A stretch of 64,000 bases of DNA, taken from contig NZ_JAUEPH010000005.1 of assembly GCF_030403435.1 (NCBI RefSeq), positions 348,667 through 412,666 on the forward strand. The letters run 5' to 3'. The position numbers were made by a program, and so were the translations under genes. This document shows, piece after piece, positions 63,827 to 64,000 of this stretch. This DNA is from Algoriphagus sediminis (lineage in GTDB: Bacteria; Bacteroidota; Bacteroidia; Cytophagales; Cyclobacteriaceae). Position 1 is the first letter of the stretch; every line of letters begins with the position of its first letter. The notes under the pieces are model-generated. The model did no database searches and had not been told where the DNA came from. It was given only the letters and a program-made list of their open reading frames with translations.

Positions 63827-64000
63827 CACTCCCATTCGGACGGAAGGGGGATAAAAAAATAGAAAAAAGGGGTTTTGATGACCTGTTTTTTTGCGAGTCA
63901 GCCGGAAGGGTTGAACAAGTTCTTTGAGATGATGTAAGGCGAAAACCTGAGTGTTTTTAAGTTATAGTTTAGGCTAAGACTTAGGGGCATGAAGAAATAG
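63827..64000 (+). other. Putative rRNA operon leader (16S gene beyond the window)
   Basis: No coding frame of note. The stretch contains AACAAGTTCTTTGA (63914-63927), a phrase found in front of 16S genes in many Bacteroidota, about 90 nt after the promoter. The 16S 5' end (AGAGTTTGATC-like) is not reached by base 64000. The call rests on leader resemblance and promoter strength only. Confidence 0.5.

Noticed and set aside
1..64000. CRISPR arrays, insertion sequences, prophage, integrons, tRNA genes
   Set aside because: No regularly spaced repeats, transposase or integrase frames, terminal repeats or cloverleaf-like sequences were found; gaps are short and gene content is housekeeping and metabolic.

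Overview
The window looks like chromosome from a member of the Bacteroidota, most likely Cytophagales / Cyclobacteriaceae (Algoriphagus-like). This is inferred from protein character and from several intergenic matches to the Bacteroidota -7 promoter element TAnnTTTG. Other support is Na+-NQR as respiratory complex, secreted DUF1080 and Tat-type Gfo/Idh proteins, a TonB receptor, and an ilv-leu operon of Bacteroidota type. G+C is moderate (about 40-43% by eye). I see no prophage, insertion sequence, CRISPR array or tRNA gene.

Layout. 0-2 kb: end of a NatAB-like ABC exporter operon. 2-7.2 kb: Dps, an orphan histidine kinase, RF3 and adenine deaminase. 7.3-8.9 kb: cmk-ispH. 9-13.6 kb: nqrABCDE, with no nqrF next to it. 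13.8-17.8 kb: a DUF1080 protein, a TolB-like propeller, selD, selU and thioredoxin. 17.9-24.7 kb: dnaE with a fused proofreading exonuclease, rsmG, an ECF sigma factor and a glycosyltransferase. 24.75-28.7 kb: tgt, an LptF/G permease, an EamA transporter and ispE.

29-40.4 kb is a complete branched-chain amino acid operon: ilvD-ilvB-ilvN-ilvC-leuA-leuC-leuD-(cimA/leuA-like)-leuB. In front of it I find a full classical attenuator: a consensus promoter, the 16-residue leader peptide MYQKVILVDLIIPFGN, and mutually exclusive 1:2, 2:3 and 3:4 hairpins. The last hairpin is an intrinsic terminator ending 11 nt before ilvD. This is the best-supported regulatory discovery in the window.

41-49 kb is a tight five-gene minus-strand operon: a histidine-kinase-like membrane protein with a degraded ATP site, a BcsB-like periplasmic protein, an outer-membrane barrel, a BcsA-like family 2 glycosyltransferase with an N-terminal MshEN-like domain, and a polytopic membrane protein. 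It diverges from a secreted GH5 glycosidase. Together these resemble a cellulose-type exopolysaccharide synthase and secretion machine in which the expected PilZ control is replaced by an MshEN-like domain and a kinase-like sensor. This is the best candidate for an undescribed system.

49-64 kb: truA, a Tat-exported Gfo/Idh oxidoreductase, an unknown small membrane protein, a putative copper TonB receptor (OprC-like CxxxM site) behind a small Cys-rich protein, a sodium:solute symporter, an Ldh2-type dehydrogenase, Ppx/GppA, an acyl-CoA carboxylase beta subunit, an M42 peptidase, a BtuF-like protein and two more DUF1080 proteins. The last 200 bases carry a near-perfect promoter and a leader that looks like the start of an rRNA operon whose 16S gene lies beyond the window.
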